Source of the DNA: Sanguibacter suarezii NBRC 16159
GTDB taxonomy: Bacteria; Actinomycetota; Actinomycetes; Actinomycetales; Cellulomonadaceae
NCBI RefSeq assembly: GCF_001552735.1
Contig: NZ_BCRT01000018.1
Location: 57,618 to 121,617, forward strand
DNA: 64,000 bases
Direction: 5' to 3'
Made by a program: the position numbers and the translations under genes. The stretch's first letter is position 1; every line of letters begins with the position of its first letter. The notes beneath the pieces are model-generated. The model was not told where the DNA came from and did no database searches. It was given only the letters and a program-made list of their open reading frames with translations. Positions 61,096 through 64,000 of this stretch are shown piece after piece.

Positions 61096-62003
61096 GCACT
61101 CAGCCTGTCCCCCACCCCGCTGCTGTCCCAGCACGGCCGCGCTCCACCGACGGCACCGGCGGCACCGGCGGCGCCGCGAAGCTGCCCAGCATGGCGCGAC
61201 TGGGCATCGAGCGGACGCGGGTCGAGCTCAAGGTGTTCTTCCGGGAGCGGGACGCGGTGATCTTCATCTTCGCCTACCCGATCATCATGCTCGCCATCTT
61301 CGCGACCGTGTTCGGTCAGAACGGTGCCACCGTCGGCGGCGACGCCTCCGGCGCGGGCGGCATCCCCTTCTCCCAGTACTTCCTGCCCGGGATGGTCGCG
61401 ACCGGCATCATGCTCACGACCTTCCAGTCCCTGGCGGTCTCGATCAGCGTCGAACGAGACGAGGGCGCGCTCAAGCGCCTGCGCGCCACCCCGCTGCCTG
61501 CGGTGAGCTACTTCGCCGGCAAGATCATGCAGACGCTCATCGTCTCGATCACCCAGATCGCCCTGCTGCTCGTGGTGGGTGCGCTGGTCTTCGACATCGA
61601 CCTGCCCACCTCGTCCTCGGCCTGGCTCACCTTCGCCTGGGTCTTCCTGCTGGGGACGGCGACCGGCACGGTCTGCGGTATCGGCTTCTCCGCCCTGCCT
61701 CGTACCGGCAAGTCGGCCAGCGCCGTGGTGACCCCCGTCGTGCTCGTGCTGCAGTTCATCTCCGGGGTGTTCTTCGTCTTCACCGACCTGCCCACGTGGA
61801 TGCAGCGGATCGCGGAGGTGTTCCCGCTCAAGTGGATGGCGCAGGGCATGCGCTCGGTCTTCCTGCCGCCCGAGGCCGCCGCCTGGGAGGCGTCCGGGTC
61901 GTGGCAGCACCCGGCGACCGCTGCCGTCCTGTGCGCCTGGCTGATCCTCGGCCTGGTCGTCGGGGTGCGGACCTTCCGCTGGCGTCGTCGTGACGACGGC
62001 TGA
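61092..62003 (+). CDS. ABC-2 type permease
   Basis: The 303-residue protein has six hydrophobic segments (about 58-80, 100-125, 148-175, 180-205, 214-232 and 272-294) and an ABC-2 membrane domain with SVERDEGALKRLRATPLPAVSYFAGK. It pairs with the preceding ATPase as an exporter. The downstream kinase gene overlaps its 3' end by 14 nt. Confidence 0.9.
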   Translation: MSTQPVPHPAAVPARPRSTDGTGGTGGAAKLPSMARLGIERTRVELKVFFRERDAVIFIFAYPIIMLAIFATVFGQNGATVGGDASGAGGIPFSQYFLPGMVATGIMLTTFQSLAVSISVERDEGALKRLRATPLPAVSYFAGKIMQTLIVSITQIALLLVVGALVFDIDLPTSSSAWLTFAWVFLLGTATGTVCGIGFSALPRTGKSASAVVTPVVLVLQFISGVFFVFTDLPTWMQRIAEVFPLKWMAQGMRSVFLPPEAAAWEASGSWQHPATAAVLCAWLILGLVVGVRTFRWRRRDDG

Positions 62004-63294
62004 GCCGGTCGCAGAGCCCGGCGCGGTGACAGTCGCCGAGACGGGCAGCCTCACGCGTCCGACCGCCGCCGACGACGAGATCGGTCGCGACGCAGAGTCG
62101 TGGTCGCGGGTGCTGCGCCTGTGGCACCTCGGCTTCTACCTGCTCGTGGCGATCACTGCGGGCGCCCTGGTGGCCGAGCGCCCGCAGGAGCTGGCCGACG
62201 GCGACCCCACGACCCTCGTGGCGCTGGCGGCGCTGGGGGTCCTCGTGGTGGCCTACTCCGTCGTCGGGTGGCAGGCCGCCCGTCAGCACCTGACCGGGCT
62301 GGGCGCCGGCGGGATCGTCTACCTCACGATCTTGTTCGCCGTCACGGCGCTCGTCTCCGGCCTCATCCCGCTCGGGACGATGCTGCTGTTCGTCGCGGTC
62401 TCCCAGGTCTGGCTGCTCGCCCCGTCCCGGGCGGTCGGGGCGGGGCTGTGCGTGCTGCTCACCGCCCTGGTCACGGGGGCGTTGCTGCTGCGCCTGCGCG
62501 GCACCGGGGAGAACCTCCTCGCCGTCACCTTCCAGATGGCTCTGAGCCTGTGCTTCAGCCTGTTCCTGGGGATGTGGCTGTGGTCGATCATCCAGCAGGG
62601 GATCGAGCGTGTGCAGCTGCTGAGCGACCTCCGCGCCGCCCAGGACGAGCTCGGCCGCACCCAGCACGAGGCCGGCACGCTGGCTGAGCGAGAGCGTGTG
62701 GCCCGCGAGATCCACGACACCCTCGCCCAGGGATTCACGAGCGTGATCATGCTCGCCCAGACGGCGAGCGCCGAGCTCGAAGCCGGCAGCACCGGAGCAG
62801 TCGCGCGCCGGCTCGCGCTCATCGAGTCGACCGCCCGGGACAACCTCGCCGAGGCGCGGGCGCTGGTGGCTGCGTCCATCCCACCGCCGCTGCACGAGGC
62901 GACCCTCCCGCAGGCGCTGGCCCGCCTGACCACGACCTTCAGCGCCGAGACCGGCATCGAGACGACCTCGTCGATCGACGAGGCGCGCCTGGACCCGGTT
63001 GCCCAGGTCGTGCTGCTGCGCGCGGCGCAGGAGGCGCTGTCGAACGTGCGCCGGCACGCCCGCGCCACCGCGACCAGCCTGTCGCTGCGGCTGGCTGCCG
63101 ACGCCGTCACCCTCACGGTCGGCGACGACGGCGTCGGGCTGGGACCCGAGCCGCGCACCGGTTTCGGTCTGCGCGGCATGCGCGAGCGCGTCACCGCCTA
63201 CGGTGGCACCGTGACGGTCACCAGCAGCTCCAGCCCTTCATCACCCTCGGGCACCACGGTCGTCGTGGCCCTGCCGGTCACGGACCCCGCATGA
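61990..63294 (+). CDS. Sensor histidine kinase of the ABC operon
   Basis: The 434-residue kinase has about six hydrophobic segments (45-205), a HisKA_3 domain with His242 (REIHDTLAQGFTSV) and an HATPase domain (EALSNVRRHARA, VGDDGVGLG, GFGLRGMRERV). It resembles DesK/LiaS kinases, which often pair with ABC exporters. Start is GTG at 61990, inside the permease frame. Confidence 0.9.
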   Translation: MTTAEPVAEPGAVTVAETGSLTRPTAADDEIGRDAESWSRVLRLWHLGFYLLVAITAGALVAERPQELADGDPTTLVALAALGVLVVAYSVVGWQAARQHLTGLGAGGIVYLTILFAVTALVSGLIPLGTMLLFVAVSQVWLLAPSRAVGAGLCVLLTALVTGALLLRLRGTGENLLAVTFQMALSLCFSLFLGMWLWSIIQQGIERVQLLSDLRAAQDELGRTQHEAGTLAERERVAREIHDTLAQGFTSVIMLAQTASAELEAGSTGAVARRLALIESTARDNLAEARALVAASIPPPLHEATLPQALARLTTTFSAETGIETTSSIDEARLDPVAQVVLLRAAQEALSNVRRHARATATSLSLRLAADAVTLTVGDDGVGLGPEPRTGFGLRGMRERVTAYGGTVTVTSSSSPSSPSGTTVVVALPVTDPA

Positions 63295-63968
63295 GCACCC
63301 CGAGCGCCCCGGGCACCCCTGACGCACGCCAAGCCCCTCGGGCGAGCGTGCGGGTGGTCGTCGCCGACGACCACCCGGTGGTGCGCGCCGGCATCGCCGG
63401 GATGCTGGAGCTCGCCGAGGACATCGAGGTGGTCGGCGAGGCCGAGAACGGCCAGCAGGCGCTGGACCTGGCGCGTGAGCTCATTCCCGACGTGGTCGTC
63501 ACGGACCTGCGGATGCCGGTCATGGACGGGGTCGCGGCCACCCGGGCCATCGTCGCGCTGGGGCAGGCGACGCGCGTCGTCGTGCTCACCACCTACGAGA
63601 CCGACACGGAGATCCTGCGTGCGGTCGAGGCGGGAGCGACGGGGTATCTGCTCAAGGACACCCCGCGGGCGGAGCTCGTCGCCGGGATCCGCGCCGCGGC
63701 GCGCGGTCAGACCGTCCTGGCACCCTCGGTGGCCACGCGGCTGGTCACCCAGATGAGCTCAGGGGCGGAGCGGCTGACGGCGCGCGAGCTGGAGGTGCTC
63801 GAGGCGGTGGGGCGCGGGCTGAGCAACCCGGCGATCGGACGAGAGCTGTTCATCGCGGAGGCGACCGTGAAGACCCACCTGCTGCGGGTGTTCGTCAAGC
63901 TCGGGGTGGACGACCGCACGCGAGCGGTCACCGTCGCCATGGAGAGAGGCCTGCTGCGGGCACCGTGA
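63291..63968 (+). CDS. NarL/LuxR-type response regulator of the ABC operon
   Basis: The 225-residue protein has a receiver domain with Asp72 (VVTDLRMPVMDG) and the conserved Thr and Lys positions (VVLTTYE, YLLKD), then a LuxR HTH (LTARELEVLEAVGRGLSN and ATVKTHLLRVFVKLG). The ATG overlaps the kinase stop by 4 nt. It probably activates its own operon. Its stop codon lies inside a terminator stem. Confidence 0.92.
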   Translation: MSTPSAPGTPDARQAPRASVRVVVADDHPVVRAGIAGMLELAEDIEVVGEAENGQQALDLARELIPDVVVTDLRMPVMDGVAATRAIVALGQATRVVVLTTYETDTEILRAVEAGATGYLLKDTPRAELVAGIRAAARGQTVLAPSVATRLVTQMSSGAERLTARELEVLEAVGRGLSNPAIGRELFIAEATVKTHLLRVFVKLGVDDRTRAVTVAMERGLLRAP

Positions 63969-63995
63969 CGCCTGGGGTCACCAGGCGTCACGGTG
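63961..63995 (+). terminator. 15-bp terminator hairpin over the response regulator stop codon
   Basis: CACCGTGACGCCTGG (63961-63975) pairs perfectly with 63981-63995 around GGTCA. The TGA stop (63966-63968) is inside the 5' arm. No T tract is seen before the window ends. Confidence 0.8.
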
Positions 63996-64000
63996 CGAGG

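Overview
This 64 kb window is a high-GC actinobacterial chromosome segment, most likely Micrococcales (Intrasporangiaceae/Cellulomonadaceae-like). The evidence is the order tRNA-Trp-secE-nusG-rplKA / rplJL-rpoBC / rpsLG-fusA-tuf / S10-spc-alpha, a DUF5709 protein, a polyphosphate-glucokinase-like ROK kinase, many GTG and TTG starts, and -10 elements of the TANNNT type. There is no rRNA, CRISPR array, IS element or prophage gene. Most genes lie on the minus strand, so transcription runs from high to low coordinates.

Layout. 1-633: rpsI (partial) and rplM. 922-8639: housekeeping and accessory genes (trhO, an ABC-F ATPase, a DUF5709 protein, truA, a ROK kinase, an alpha/beta hydrolase, a DUF6541 membrane protein). 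8787-12069: rplQ-rpoA-rpsK-rpsM-rpmJ-infA. 12232-14871: a large MalT/LAL-type LuxR regulator inserted between infA and map. 15017-27917: map-adk-secY, then the spc and S10 operons. 28452-32839: tuf, fusA, rpsG, rpsL. 33295-42295: rpoC, rpoB, rplL, rplJ with an L10 leader. 42571-56370: a 14 kb Tad/Flp pilus locus. 56425-57009: a DUF192 gene and a candidate small gene. 57136-59853: rplA, rplK, nusG, secE, tRNA-Trp. 60082-63968 (plus strand): an ABC-2 exporter with its own NarL-type two-component system.

The most unusual region is the Tad locus, which sits between rplA and rplJ. It encodes CpaB, a TadZ ATPase fused in frame to a TadE-like pseudopilin, a second TadE, TadA, TadB, TadC, a histidine kinase and response regulator pair, the Flp pilin, a TadG-like protein, an OmpA-domain lipoprotein, a 464-residue pseudopilin-headed surface protein, a second lipoprotein and a small membrane protein. 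Genes overlap by 1-14 nt through most of it. The TadZ-TadE junction carries a prepilin-peptidase-like site (Gly, then Glu at +5), so the ATPase occupies the place of a leader peptide. No prepilin peptidase gene is visible in the window.

Regulatory sequence is rich. Promoters of the TTGNNN-(16 to 18)-TANNNT type can be read upstream of rplM, infA, secY, rpsL, rpoB, rplJ and tRNA-Trp. Long perfect hairpins separate many ribosomal genes. The L10 leader ends in a GC hairpin followed by five T, and an 18-bp inverted repeat covers the rplM -35 box.
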